From an uncultured Coprococcus sp. (GTDB taxonomy: Bacteria; Bacillota_A; Clostridia; Lachnospirales; Lachnospiraceae): 27,614 nt of DNA. The translations under genes were made by a program, and so were the position numbers. The stretch is taken from the NCBI GenBank assembly GCA_900767685.1, contig CAAGAB010000182.1:1-27614 (forward strand). The letters are read 5' to 3'. Positions 8,496 through 16,176 of this stretch are shown here, piece after piece (position 1 is the stretch's first letter; each line of letters begins with the position of its first letter). A model generated the notes under the pieces. It ran no database searches, had not been told where the DNA came from, and was given only the letters and a program-made list of their open reading frames with translations.

Positions 8496-8597
8496 GAAAA
8501 GAACGAAAGGCGCGCGAGTTCTTTTCTGGAACATAAGCAAAGAATGATATGTCCCAATAATACAATATTTGCAAAGACCGGTTCAAGAGATAACCGG
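8496..8597 (+). other. pstS 5' leader with two hairpins
   Basis: GAAAAGAAC (8496-8504) pairs perfectly with GTTCTTTTC (8518-8526) around a 13-nt loop. CCGGTT (8578-8583) pairs with AACCGG (8592-8597). Both lie between the likely transcription start (about 8495) and the AAGGAG before pstS. They probably stabilise the mRNA of this abundant binding protein; this role is inferred. Confidence 0.5.
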
Positions 8598-8629
8598 CAG
8601 AATAAGGTTAAGTTAAGGAGAAAAAGAAA

Positions 8630-9523
8630 ATGGTTAAATTAAAGAAAGTATTGGCAGTAACACTTGGAGCAGCACTTATGATAGGAAGTCTTGCTGGCTG
8701 TGGAAATAATTCATCAAAGAGCGCAGACGGCGGATTCGATGCAACACAGGATATATCAGTAGTATCAAGAGAGGAAGGCTCAGGAACAAGAGGAGCATTC
8801 GTAGAGCTCACAGGAGTTGAGGAGAAGGACGCGGATGGCAATAAGGTCGACAACACAACAACAAATGCCATCACATGCAACAGCACAGAGGTCGTACTCA
8901 CAACAGTTGCAGGTGATGATTATGCGATTGGTTACATCTCACTCGGAGCACTCAACGATACAGTAAAGGCACTCAAGATCGGTGGAGTTGAGGCAAGTGA
9001 GGAGAACATCAACAATGGTTCATACACACTTTCAAGACCTTTCAACATCGTTACAAAGGATGGCATCAGCGATGTTGCACAGGATTTCATCAACTACATC
9101 ATGAGTGAGGATGGACAGAAGATCATCTCAGCAAATAAGTATATCGAAGTTGCAAACAGCGGAGCATTTACATCAACAAATCCAAAGGGCAAGATCGTTG
9201 TAGCTGGTTCATCATCAGTAACACCAGTTATGGAGAAGCTTATCGAGGCTTACAAGGCAATCAATACAAATGCTGACATCGAGCTTCAGGAGAGCGATTC
9301 AACAACAGGTATCACATCAACATCAGATGGAACATGCGACATAGGTATGGCATCACGTGAACTCAAGGATACAGAGACATCACTTGGACTTAAGGCAACA
9401 GTAATAGCAATGGACGGAATTGCAGTTATAGTAAATAACAACAACCCTGCTGATGACTACACAGTAGATCAGGTCAAGAACATATTCACAGGTTCAGCAG
9501 CAAAGTGGGAGGACGTAAAGTAA
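8630..9523 (+). CDS. pstS: Phosphate ABC transporter phosphate-binding lipoprotein PstS, circularly permuted
   Basis: Periplasm-equivalent (surface lipoprotein) receptor that delivers phosphate to PstCA. 297 residues with lipobox SLAGC (Cys24). The GSGT loop VVSREEGSGTRGAF occupies 44-57, YAIGYISLG 98-106, GSSSVTPVMEKL 193-204, DSTTG 223-227, CDIGMASRELK 236-246 and DGIAVIVN 262-269. The chain ends at KWEDVK. In canonical PstS the GSSSV/DIGMASREL half is N-terminal and the GSGT half C-terminal, so this chain is a circular permutation, as is the paralogue at 1440. TAAGGAG lies 9 bases upstream of ATG. Thr is coded almost only by ACA, and codon use is far more uniform than in neighbouring genes, pointing to very high expression. 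First gene of pstSCAB-phoU, behind the Pho-box array. Confidence 0.95.
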   Translation: MVKLKKVLAVTLGAALMIGSLAGCGNNSSKSADGGFDATQDISVVSREEGSGTRGAFVELTGVEEKDADGNKVDNTTTNAITCNSTEVVLTTVAGDDYAIGYISLGALNDTVKALKIGGVEASEENINNGSYTLSRPFNIVTKDGISDVAQDFINYIMSEDGQKIISANKYIEVANSGAFTSTNPKGKIVVAGSSSVTPVMEKLIEAYKAINTNADIELQESDSTTGITSTSDGTCDIGMASRELKDTETSLGLKATVIAMDGIAVIVNNNNPADDYTVDQVKNIFTGSAAKWEDVK

Positions 9524-9530
9524 TCAGCTT

Positions 9531-10382
9531 ATGCATAAACTTAAAGAAACAATTATGCATGTAGTATTCCTGATAGCGGCACTGGTATCCATCGCGGCGG
9601 TAGCACTCATATGTGTGTTCCTGTTTGTGAATGGAATACCGGCCATTAAAGAGATAGGCTTCGGGGATTTCACCCTTGGTGAGATCTGGAAGCCTACAAA
9701 TGGATACTACGGCATTCTTCCTTTCATATTAGGAAGTATATATGTGACGGCCGGAGCACTGATAATAGGAGTTCCGATAGGACTTCTGACAGCGATATAT
9801 CTGGCAAAGTTTTGTCCCGACAGATTATATAAAGTTATAAAGCCATTTATCAATCTGATGGCAGGAATACCTTCGGTAGTATATGGATTCTTTGGAATGT
9901 GTGTGCTTGTACCGATGGTGAGAAGCATATTTGGAGTAAATGGAAATACGATGCTCACGGCATCAGTACTTCTTGGAATGATGATACTTCCAACTATCAT
10001 TAGTGTATCAGAGACCTCAATAAGAGCGGTACCTGACAAGTATTATCAGGGAGCTTTGGCACTTGGAGCAACACATGAGCGAAGCGTGTTCAAGACTGTT
10101 GTCCCTGCAGCAAAGTCAGGAGTTATGGCAGCGATTATCCTGGGTGTTGGCCGTGCAGTTGGAGAGACTATGGCGGTCATCATGGTCGCTGGAAATCAGG
10201 TCCATATGCCTGACGGAATACTGAGAGGTGTCAGAACACTCACCACAAATATAGTAATGGAGATGGGATATGCGACGGATCTGCACAGACAGGCTCTGAT
10301 AGCAACGGGCGTTGTACTGTTCGTATTCATACTCATTATCAACCTCCTGTTCTCCATCATAAAGAGAAAGACGGTGGCATAG
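9531..10382 (+). CDS. pstC: Phosphate ABC transporter permease PstC
   Basis: Membrane permease subunit that forms the phosphate channel with PstA. 283 residues. Hydrophobic segments lie roughly at 9-33, 62-92, 108-130, 140-160, 193-220 and 255-278. The EAA loop that docks on PstB is YYQGALALGATHERSVFKTVVP (171-192), followed by GVGRAVGETMAVIMVAGN, typical of PstC. The start is 7 bases after the pstS stop and has no good Shine-Dalgarno of its own. Translation probably relies on coupling to pstS, which would lower permease output relative to binding protein. The next gene starts directly after its stop. Confidence 0.95.
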   Translation: MHKLKETIMHVVFLIAALVSIAAVALICVFLFVNGIPAIKEIGFGDFTLGEIWKPTNGYYGILPFILGSIYVTAGALIIGVPIGLLTAIYLAKFCPDRLYKVIKPFINLMAGIPSVVYGFFGMCVLVPMVRSIFGVNGNTMLTASVLLGMMILPTIISVSETSIRAVPDKYYQGALALGATHERSVFKTVVPAAKSGVMAAIILGVGRAVGETMAVIMVAGNQVHMPDGILRGVRTLTTNIVMEMGYATDLHRQALIATGVVLFVFILIINLLFSIIKRKTVA

Positions 10383-11387
10383 ATGGCAGAGAGAGTAGAA
10401 GGAATAAAGACAGTTGTCGCATGTGGCGATGACAGAACAAAAAATACAATAATCAGCACGAAAAAGACGGCACCTGAGGATGATCCTTCATCCATAGTTG
10501 ATGTGGACAGCATAGAGGCTATAAACAAGAGAACATGGTCTGAGAAATGGGCTGAGTACAGAAAGAAACCGGGATCATTCATAATGTTTATCCTTGTACA
10601 TCTGGCAACACTCATAACTGTGCTTTCTATAGGATTTTTGTTGGTGTATGTACTGGTAAAGGGAATCCCAAATCTTAATGCAGATATATTCAGCTGGGAA
10701 TATACATCGGACAATTGTTCGCTGGTGCCAGCACTTATAAATACGGTTTACATGACGTTGCTGTCCCTCCTGATAGCAGGTCCGATAGGAATATTTGCAG
10801 CGATATATCTTGTTGAATATGCAAAGACTGGCAATAAGCTGGTGGGGGTAGTGAGGATCACAGCGGAGACACTTACAGGAATACCTTCAATTGTATACGG
10901 ACTATTTGGAATGCTGTTTTTCACAAATGCGTGTGGACTTAGATTATCACTCATATCAGGTGCGTTAACCCTGGCGATAATGGTTCTTCCGGTCATAATG
11001 AGAACCACAGAGGAGGCACTCATGGCAGTGCCTAAGTCTTATAGAGAAGGAAGTTTTGGACTGGGAGCCGGAAAGCTCAGAACAGTATTCAAGGTAGTGC
11101 TTCCAAGTGCCGTTCCTGGAATACTGTCAGGAATCATACTTGCGACAGGACGTATCGTGGGCGAAACGGCAGCACTCATATACACAGCAGGATCGGTTGC
11201 AAAGATGGCAACAAAGCTTACCGATTCAACAAGAACCCTGGCAGTTCATATGTATCTTCTGTCTAAGGAAGGACTTCACACGGATCAGGGTTATGCGACA
11301 GCGGTTGTACTCTTGGTGCTCGTGGTGCTTATAAACTTTGCATCAGACAAGATCGCAGGAAAGGTTGCCGCAGATAAGGCCAATTAA
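10383..11387 (+). CDS. pstA: Phosphate ABC transporter permease PstA
   Basis: Second channel subunit of the Pst importer. 334 residues, with a hydrophilic N-terminal extension of about 65 residues before the first membrane segment (66-93), which is longer than usual for compact PstA proteins. The EAA loop is REGSFGLGAGKLRTVFKVVL (221-240), preceded by ETLTGIPSIVYGLFGMLFF and followed by GRIVGETAALIYTAGS, all typical of PstA. The ATG abuts the pstC stop (TAGATG). A 157-base gap with two hairpins separates it from pstB. Confidence 0.95.
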   Translation: MAERVEGIKTVVACGDDRTKNTIISTKKTAPEDDPSSIVDVDSIEAINKRTWSEKWAEYRKKPGSFIMFILVHLATLITVLSIGFLLVYVLVKGIPNLNADIFSWEYTSDNCSLVPALINTVYMTLLSLLIAGPIGIFAAIYLVEYAKTGNKLVGVVRITAETLTGIPSIVYGLFGMLFFTNACGLRLSLISGALTLAIMVLPVIMRTTEEALMAVPKSYREGSFGLGAGKLRTVFKVVLPSAVPGILSGIILATGRIVGETAALIYTAGSVAKMATKLTDSTRTLAVHMYLLSKEGLHTDQGYATAVVLLVLVVLINFASDKIAGKVAADKAN

Positions 11388-11438
11388 CATGTGTCAGGGC
11401 TTTGGAATCAGAGTCTTGGCAGGTGTCCACAATATCCG

Positions 11439-11519
11439 GCAGAAGCGATTAAGCTTCTGCAATAAAAAAGAAGATAATTCTGAGCACGAAAAAGATGGTG
11501 CAACGCTTTGTTTCGTGCT
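11439..11519 (+). other. two intercistronic hairpins between pstA and pstB
   Basis: GCAGAAGC (11439-11446) pairs with GCTTCTGC (11453-11460) and is followed by AATAAAAAAG. AGCACGAAA (11483-11491) pairs with TTTCGTGCT (11511-11519). Neither is followed by a U-run, so they look more like mRNA processing or stability elements than full terminators. An open frame across 11338-11544 here is judged spurious. Confidence 0.55.
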
Positions 11520-11544
11520 TGATGTTAAGAATGGAGAAAAATAG

Positions 11545-12303
11545 ATGAATAATAACGTTAAGTTCAGCGTTAAAAATCTTAACCTCTATTATGGAAAGTT
11601 CCATGCCCTTAAGGGTATTGATATGGATATTCCGTCAAATGAGGTTACAGCATTTATTGGACCATCAGGTTGTGGAAAGTCAACATTTCTCAAGTCACTC
11701 AACAGAATGAATGATCTGGTAGAGGGCTGTAAGATAACAGGTGATGTGAGGCTTGATGGAGAGGACATATACAGCGGAATGGATATTAACCTTTTGAGAA
11801 AAAGAGTTGGAATGGTATTCCAGCAGCCAAATCCATTTCCGATGAGCGTGTATGACAATATAGCATATGGCCCAAGAACCCATGGAATAAGAAACCGTGC
11901 AAAGCTTGATGAGATAGTTGAGAGATCTCTCAGACAGGCAGCCATATGGGATGAGCTCAAGGACAGACTGAAGAAATCAGCCCTGGGTCTTTCTGGTGGT
12001 CAGCAGCAGAGGCTCTGTATAGCCAGAGCACTGGCAGTGGAGCCTGAGGTACTTCTCATGGATGAGCCTACATCGGCCCTTGATCCTATATCGACATCCA
12101 AGATAGAGGACCTGGTACTTGAACTGAAGGACAATTACACCATTATCATGGTTACGCATAACATGCAGCAGGCAACCAGAGTTGCGGACAACACAGCGTT
12201 CTTCCTTCTCGGAGAGGTTGTTGAGTACGCAGAGACAGAAAAGATGTTCAGCAAGCCGGCTGATAAGCGTACAGAGGATTACATCACCGGTAGATTTGGT
12301 TAG
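11545..12303 (+). CDS. pstB: Phosphate ABC transporter ATP-binding protein PstB
   Basis: ATPase subunit that powers Pst phosphate import on the cytoplasmic face of PstCA. 252 residues, the family norm. Walker A is GPSGCGKST (39-47), the Q-loop lies in [15 protein letters not shown], the ABC signature LSGGQ is at 149-153, Walker B VLLMDE is at 169-174, and the H-loop is in [26 protein letters not shown] is a hallmark of PstB among ABC ATPases. The ATG follows ATGGAGAAAAATAG with GGAG about 9 bases upstream. Its stop overlaps the ribosome-binding site of phoU. Confidence 0.97.
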   Translation: MNNNVKFSVKNLNLYYGKFHALKGIDMDIPSNEVTAFIGPSGCGKSTFLKSLNRMNDLVEGCKITGDVRLDGEDIYSGMDINLLRKRVGMVFQQPNPFPMSVYDNIAYGPRTHGIRNRAKLDEIVERSLRQAAIWDELKDRLKKSALGLSGGQQQRLCIARALAVEPEVLLMDEPTSALDPISTSKIEDLVLELKDNYTIIMVTHNMQQATRVADNTAFFLLGEVVEYAETEKMFSKPADKRTEDYITGRFG

Positions 12304-12310
12304 GAGGGAC

Positions 12311-12958
12311 ATGATGAGAGACAAATATGAGATGCAGCTTAGAAAGCTTCACGCAGAGATGATAGAGATGGGAACTATGATCGAGCAGGCAATCGAGACA
12401 GCGATCAAGGCTCTCGTGGCCCAGGACACAGAGCTCGCAAAGAAGGCGATCGAGGCGGATGATGCCATTGACCATCAGGAGAGAGAGATTGAGAATCTGT
12501 GCCTCAAGCTGTTCCTTACCCAGCAGCCGGTTGCCGGGGATATGAGAAATATATCCGCAGCACTCAAGATGATAACGGATATGGAGAGGATCGGAGATCA
12601 CGCCTCAGATATATCAGAACTCACACTGTGCATGGCAGGGACCCCGTATATCAAGAAGCTTGAGCACGTCCAGCAGATGGCAAAGGAGACGATCGTCATG
12701 CTGGTGTCAAGCATAGAGGCATATGTGAATGCTGATGAGAAGAAAGCAAAAAGTGTAATTGCACACGACGATGTAGTTGATGACCTTTTCGATACGATCA
12801 AGAATGAACTGATCGCTATGATACATGATAATTCTGACGATGGAGAGCAGGCTTGTGACCTTCTGATGGTTGCCAAGTATCTTGAGAGAATAGGTGATCA
12901 CGCGACAAATATATCAGAATGGGTGCTCTTCTCCATAACTGGAGAACATGTAGACTGA
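12311..12958 (+). CDS. phoU: Phosphate uptake regulator PhoU
   Basis: Cytosolic all-helical regulator that links Pst transport to the PhoR kinase and restrains phosphate uptake. 215 residues, with two three-helix PhoU repeats: MEMIGDHASDI-type metal motifs appear as MITDMERIGDHASDISEL in the first half and AKYLERIGDHATNISEW in the second. The start is ATG 12311 (the next ATG at 12314 is an equal alternative) with TAGGAGGG overlapping the pstB stop, so the two genes are coupled. No clear terminator follows. Confidence 0.96.
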   Translation: MMRDKYEMQLRKLHAEMIEMGTMIEQAIETAIKALVAQDTELAKKAIEADDAIDHQEREIENLCLKLFLTQQPVAGDMRNISAALKMITDMERIGDHASDISELTLCMAGTPYIKKLEHVQQMAKETIVMLVSSIEAYVNADEKKAKSVIAHDDVVDDLFDTIKNELIAMIHDNSDDGEQACDLLMVAKYLERIGDHATNISEWVLFSITGEHVD

Positions 12959-12960
12959 AG

Positions 12961-13083
12961 ATGAGGACTATACAAGTAACACATGCGGATGATTCTGAAT
13001 ATGCTAGATATATATCAAAGCATTATGTTTTGATGCAGGTAACTTGTCGATTTAATGATCAAGTCATGGACGAAAAGAGGTGA
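12961..13083 (+). CDS. possible 40-residue ORF after phoU
   Basis: An open frame of 40 codons begins 2 bases after the phoU stop and ends in a TGA that overlaps the ribosome-binding site region of the next gene. No good Shine-Dalgarno precedes it (a GGAG lies 16 bases away), and the residues suggest no family. It could be translated by coupling to phoU or be chance. Listed only because it fills the gap and abuts both neighbours. Confidence 0.2.
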   Translation: MRTIQVTHADDSEYARYISKHYVLMQVTCRFNDQVMDEKR

Positions 13084-13088
13084 TTTCT

Positions 13089-13349
13089 ATGAAGTGGGTA
13101 TGTACAAAAATAAATGAACTGTCACACAGAACCGGTATAGGTAATATTAAGCTATTCATAGCAAGCGGTATGGTGATATGCGGACTTGCAGGGTGTGTTC
13201 TGGCATTACTGCTCCACATGATCCCTGCGCTGGAAATGTTTTCCGTTGCTAAGCTGATATTTATATGCGGCGGTTATGGTATGTTTCTGGTTGGGATGAT
13301 TGGAAGTGCTGTATATCTGCTCATAAAAGAGCCTCTGGGAAACAAATGA
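13089..13349 (+). CDS. small two-helix membrane protein of unknown function
   Basis: 86 residues and not recognised. A short hydrophilic N-terminus (KWVCTKINELSHRTGIG) is followed by two hydrophobic helices, LFIASGMVICGLAGCVLALLL and LIFICGGYGMFLVGMIGSAVYLLI, and a short charged tail. ATG 13089 has AAGAGGTGA immediately upstream; a GTG at 13080 in the same frame would sit on that ribosome-binding site and is less likely. It lies between phoU and the Pho-box cluster of the second Na+/Pi symporter, so it may be the last gene of the pst transcript. No functional claim can be made from sequence. Confidence 0.65.
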   Translation: MKWVCTKINELSHRTGIGNIKLFIASGMVICGLAGCVLALLLHMIPALEMFSVAKLIFICGGYGMFLVGMIGSAVYLLIKEPLGNK

Positions 13350-13403
13350 ATTGAAGACACCGAACAGTAAACACATAAAATGCAGATGTAAATTTGCTGA
13401 AAT

Positions 13404-13474
13404 TTTACATGGATTTTAAATTTACACAAATTTTACATACGCCTATCACGTATTTTACATATCCCTTTTACAAT
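13404..13474 (+). promoter_or_regulatory. Pho-box cluster and promoter of the second Na+/Pi symporter
   Basis: TTTACA-type hexamers lie at 13404, 13415 (TTTAAA), 13421, 13432, 13454 and 13467. Pairs 13404/13415 and 13421/13432 are exactly 11 bp apart, and 13432/13454 are 22 bp apart. This matches the Firmicutes PhoP box. A -10-like TACAAT sits at 13469-13474. A 14-bp inverted repeat overlaps the 3' end. The remainder of the 269-base gap (13350-13618) shows no gene. Confidence 0.75.
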
Positions 13475-13509
13475 AGATTCTGGTAAAACAGACGCTGTAA
13501 AAGGGATAT
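13459..13509 (+). repeat. 14-bp perfect inverted repeat over the symporter promoter
   Basis: ATATCCCTTTTACA (13459-13472) is the exact reverse complement of TGTAAAAGGGATAT (13496-13509), with a 23-base spacer. The left arm contains the predicted -10 and a TTTACA half-site, so a DNA-level operator is more likely than an RNA hairpin. No U-run follows. Confidence 0.7.
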
Positions 13510-13618
13510 TGTGTATACATGTCCTTATGCAGGAGTAACCTGGGCCTAACATGTGTCTACAATAAGATGTATGTAATACATGGCAAGATGGCCAGAATGT
13601 AATAAGGAGACGAAAGAT

Positions 13619-15391
13619 ATGGATATTTTTAATGTGTTATCCCTTTTGGGCGGACTTGCAATGTTCCTGTATGGAATGAACGTCATGGGAGATGGACTTG
13701 CCAAGACGGCGGGCGGCAAGCTGGAGAAGATACTGGAGAAGCTGACTTCCACACCGATAAGAGGAGTTTTGCTGGGAGCTGCGGTGACAGGTGTTATTCA
13801 GTCGTCATCAGCGACAACGGTCATGGTGGTTGGACTTGTCAATTCCGGCATCATGAAACTTAGACAGGCTGTGGGCATCATCATGGGTGCAAATATAGGA
13901 ACCACAGTAACATCATGGATACTCAGTCTTACAGGAATACAGAGTGACAATATATTTATTAATATGTTGAAACCCTCATCATTTTCACCTATACTCGCAG
14001 TAATAGGGATAATATTCCTCATGTTCACAAAGTCAGAGAAGAAGCATGATATCGGTGCTATACTCCTTGGATTTACAGTGCTCATGTTCGGTATGGAGAT
14101 GATGAGCGGAGCAGTGGAACCACTCAAGGATGTACCTGAATTTACAAGCATACTCACCATGTTCTCCAATCCATTCCTCGGAATGCTTGTGGGAATGCTT
14201 ATAACAGCCATTATACAGAGTTCTTCGGCCTCTGTCGGTATACTTCAGGCGTTATGTGCGACCGGGGCTGTCTCATTTGGAACAGCAATACCAATTATCA
14301 TGGGTCAAAACATAGGAACCTGTGTAACAGCACTTATATCATGTATTGGAACAAAGAAGAATGCCAAGAGAGCGGCATTTGTACATCTGTACTTCAACAT
14401 TATAGGAACAGTTGTGTTCATGGTGGTGTTCTATACGGTCAATTCATTTGTACACTTCCGGTTCCTGACTGATTCGGCAAATGCAGCCGGTATAGCTGTC
14501 GTACACAGTGTGTTCAATGTGGCAGCGACACTCCTTCTGCTTCCATTTTCAGGCGGACTTGAGAAGCTTGCTACACTCACTGTCAGAGACAAGGAGGAGA
14601 CTGAGAATAATTCACCTGCGGAGCTGGAGATGCTGAAGCGTCTGGATGCCAGATTCCTTGAAAAGCCGGCATTTGCAGTTGGACATTGTATAGAGGTTGT
14701 TAAGTATATGGCACAGCTTGCGAAAACCAGCGTTGATACGGCACTGTCTTTGGTGGATAACTATGATGAAGCCGTTAGAGATAAGGTTGAGGAGCTTGAG
14801 GGGATTATAGATATCTACGAAGACGAGGTGGGATCTTACATGGTCAAGCTCAGCAGCAAGGAGCTGTCACATGAGGACAGTCAGAAGGTGTCAATCGGAC
14901 TCCACGTTATAGGTGATCTTGAGAGAATGTCGGATCATGCCATAACTATAGCTGATATATGTAAGAAGATGAACGAGACAGGAGCTGTGTTCTCGGAAAA
15001 GGCAAAGTCAGAGCTGAGTGTATACAGGGATGCCGTTCAGAATATAGTGAACATGACGGTGGAGGCATATGAAAAGGAAGATCTTCAGGAGGCATCGCAT
15101 GTGGAGCCACTTGAGGAAGCCATCAATGAACTCAATAGCGCGGTTAAGAAGCAGCATATCAAGAGACTTCAGAGGGGCAAATGTACCATTGAGCTTGGAA
15201 TATCACTGGAGAATCTTATCAACAACTATGAGAGAGTTGCAGATCACTGCTCCAATGTGGCGGTGGCTATGCTTCAGTTGAAATCGGACAACTTCGATAC
15301 ACATGAGTATCTAGATAATATGAAGAAGGATTCCAATATAGATTTTCAGAGCATGTACACTTATTACAGAGAGATGTACAAGTTGAAATGA
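13619..15391 (+). CDS. Na+/phosphate symporter with C-terminal PhoU-like domain
   Basis: Complete NptA/PNaS-family carrier, 590 residues, importing phosphate with sodium across the cell membrane. The two inverted repeats each carry QSSSA (Q61 and Q200), with GANIGTTVTSWILS and GQNIGTCVTALISC as the matching second motifs. From about residue 345 a cytosolic PhoU-like domain follows, with GDLERMSDHAITIAD and NYERVADHCSNVAVAM. ATG 13619 follows AAGGAG (13603-13608); upstream in-frame codons are less family-like. The Pho-box cluster upstream predicts induction by phosphate starvation. It is a paralogue of the truncated gene at the window start but more divergent than a recent duplicate. Confidence 0.93.
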   Translation: MDIFNVLSLLGGLAMFLYGMNVMGDGLAKTAGGKLEKILEKLTSTPIRGVLLGAAVTGVIQSSSATTVMVVGLVNSGIMKLRQAVGIIMGANIGTTVTSWILSLTGIQSDNIFINMLKPSSFSPILAVIGIIFLMFTKSEKKHDIGAILLGFTVLMFGMEMMSGAVEPLKDVPEFTSILTMFSNPFLGMLVGMLITAIIQSSSASVGILQALCATGAVSFGTAIPIIMGQNIGTCVTALISCIGTKKNAKRAAFVHLYFNIIGTVVFMVVFYTVNSFVHFRFLTDSANAAGIAVVHSVFNVAATLLLLPFSGGLEKLATLTVRDKEETENNSPAELEMLKRLDARFLEKPAFAVGHCIEVVKYMAQLAKTSVDTALSLVDNYDEAVRDKVEELEGIIDIYEDEVGSYMVKLSSKELSHEDSQKVSIGLHVIGDLERMSDHAITIADICKKMNETGAVFSEKAKSELSVYRDAVQNIVNMTVEAYEKEDLQEASHVEPLEEAINELNSAVKKQHIKRLQRGKCTIELGISLENLINNYERVADHCSNVAVAMLQLKSDNFDTHEYLDNMKKDSNIDFQSMYTYYREMYKLK

Positions 15392-15436
15392 TATATGTTT
15401 CATAATTAAAGTTAATAAAACAAAAAAACGAAAAAA

Positions 15437-15469
15437 TACAATGCGCAGGGTAATACCCAAACGGGTGTT
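15437..15469 (+). promoter_or_regulatory. possible promoter and leader hairpin before the two-component system
   Basis: TACAAT (15437-15442) could be a -10, with TTAATA (15412-15417) as a poorly spaced (19 bp) -35. Downstream, AATACCC (15452-15458) can pair with GGGTGTT (15463-15469, one G-U). The overlapping GGGTAATACCC (15448-15458) can form an alternative stem. The gene pair may also be read through from the symporter. Confidence 0.35.
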
Positions 15470-15495
15470 GCGATGCTTAGGGAAAGGAGATAGAA

Positions 15496-16170
15496 ATGGC
15501 AGTACATATTTATATAGTAGAAGATGATAAGAATATAAGAGAGATAGAGATGTTCGCGCTCAAGAACAGTGGGTATGCGGTGGAGGAGTTTGAGAATGCA
15601 AAATCGTTCTTTTCCAGAATCACTGAGAAGGTTCCTGATCTGGTTCTCCTTGACATCATGCTCCCGGACATGGATGGTCTGGAGATAGTGAAGAAGCTCA
15701 GAAGCAGGCCGGACACTGTGAGAGTTCCAATCATATTGGTGACAGCAAAAACCACGGAACTTGATAAGGTTAAGGGACTGGATATAGGCGCTGATGATTA
15801 TCTCACCAAGCCATTTGGCGTGATGGAACTCATATCAAGAGTAAAGGCACTGCTCAGAAGAAGCAGGGCACTTCAGGACGACAAGCAGTTGGTCCTTGGG
15901 GACATCACTCTTGATTCTGAGAGACGAGAGGTGCATGTGGACGGTGAACTATGTGAGCTTACTTTCAAAGAGTTCGAGCTTTTGAAACTTCTCATGGTGA
16001 ATGCTGGAATAGTTCTTCACAGAGACACGATCATGTCTGATGTGTGGGGAACAGATTACGAGGGGGAGTCCAGAACCCTCGATATGCATATCAAGACGTT
16101 GAGACAGAAGCTTGGAGAAGCCGGTAATATGATAAAGACAGTCAGAAATGTAGGATACAAGATGGAGTAA
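15496..16170 (+). CDS. phoP: OmpR-family response regulator, likely phosphate regulator PhoP/PhoB
   Basis: Two-component DNA-binding regulator, 224 residues. The receiver domain (1-120) has the acidic pair E9/D10/D11, phosphoacceptor D53 in LVLLDIMLPDMDG, T83 in ILVTAK and K105 in YLTKPF. The C-terminal winged helix (about 126-223) carries LTFKEFELLKLL, the recognition region TLDMHIKTLRQKL and the terminal VRNVGYKME. AAAGGAG precedes the ATG. The kinase gene starts 7 bases after its stop. Sequence alone marks it as OmpR-type. The phosphate role is inferred from the surrounding pst, phoU and symporter genes and the Pho boxes it could bind. Confidence 0.88.
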   Translation: MAVHIYIVEDDKNIREIEMFALKNSGYAVEEFENAKSFFSRITEKVPDLVLLDIMLPDMDGLEIVKKLRSRPDTVRVPIILVTAKTTELDKVKGLDIGADDYLTKPFGVMELISRVKALLRRSRALQDDKQLVLGDITLDSERREVHVDGELCELTFKEFELLKLLMVNAGIVLHRDTIMSDVWGTDYEGESRTLDMHIKTLRQKLGEAGNMIKTVRNVGYKME

Positions 16171-16176
16171 ACTGAT

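Noticed and set aside
11338..11544. 68-codon open frame between pstA and pstB
   Set aside because: It overlaps the end of pstA in another frame, has no ribosome-binding site, and its sequence is explained by two hairpins.
13459..13509. Rho-independent terminator for the small membrane protein gene
   Set aside because: No U-run follows the right arm, and the repeat covers a predicted -10, so an operator is more likely; not fully excluded.
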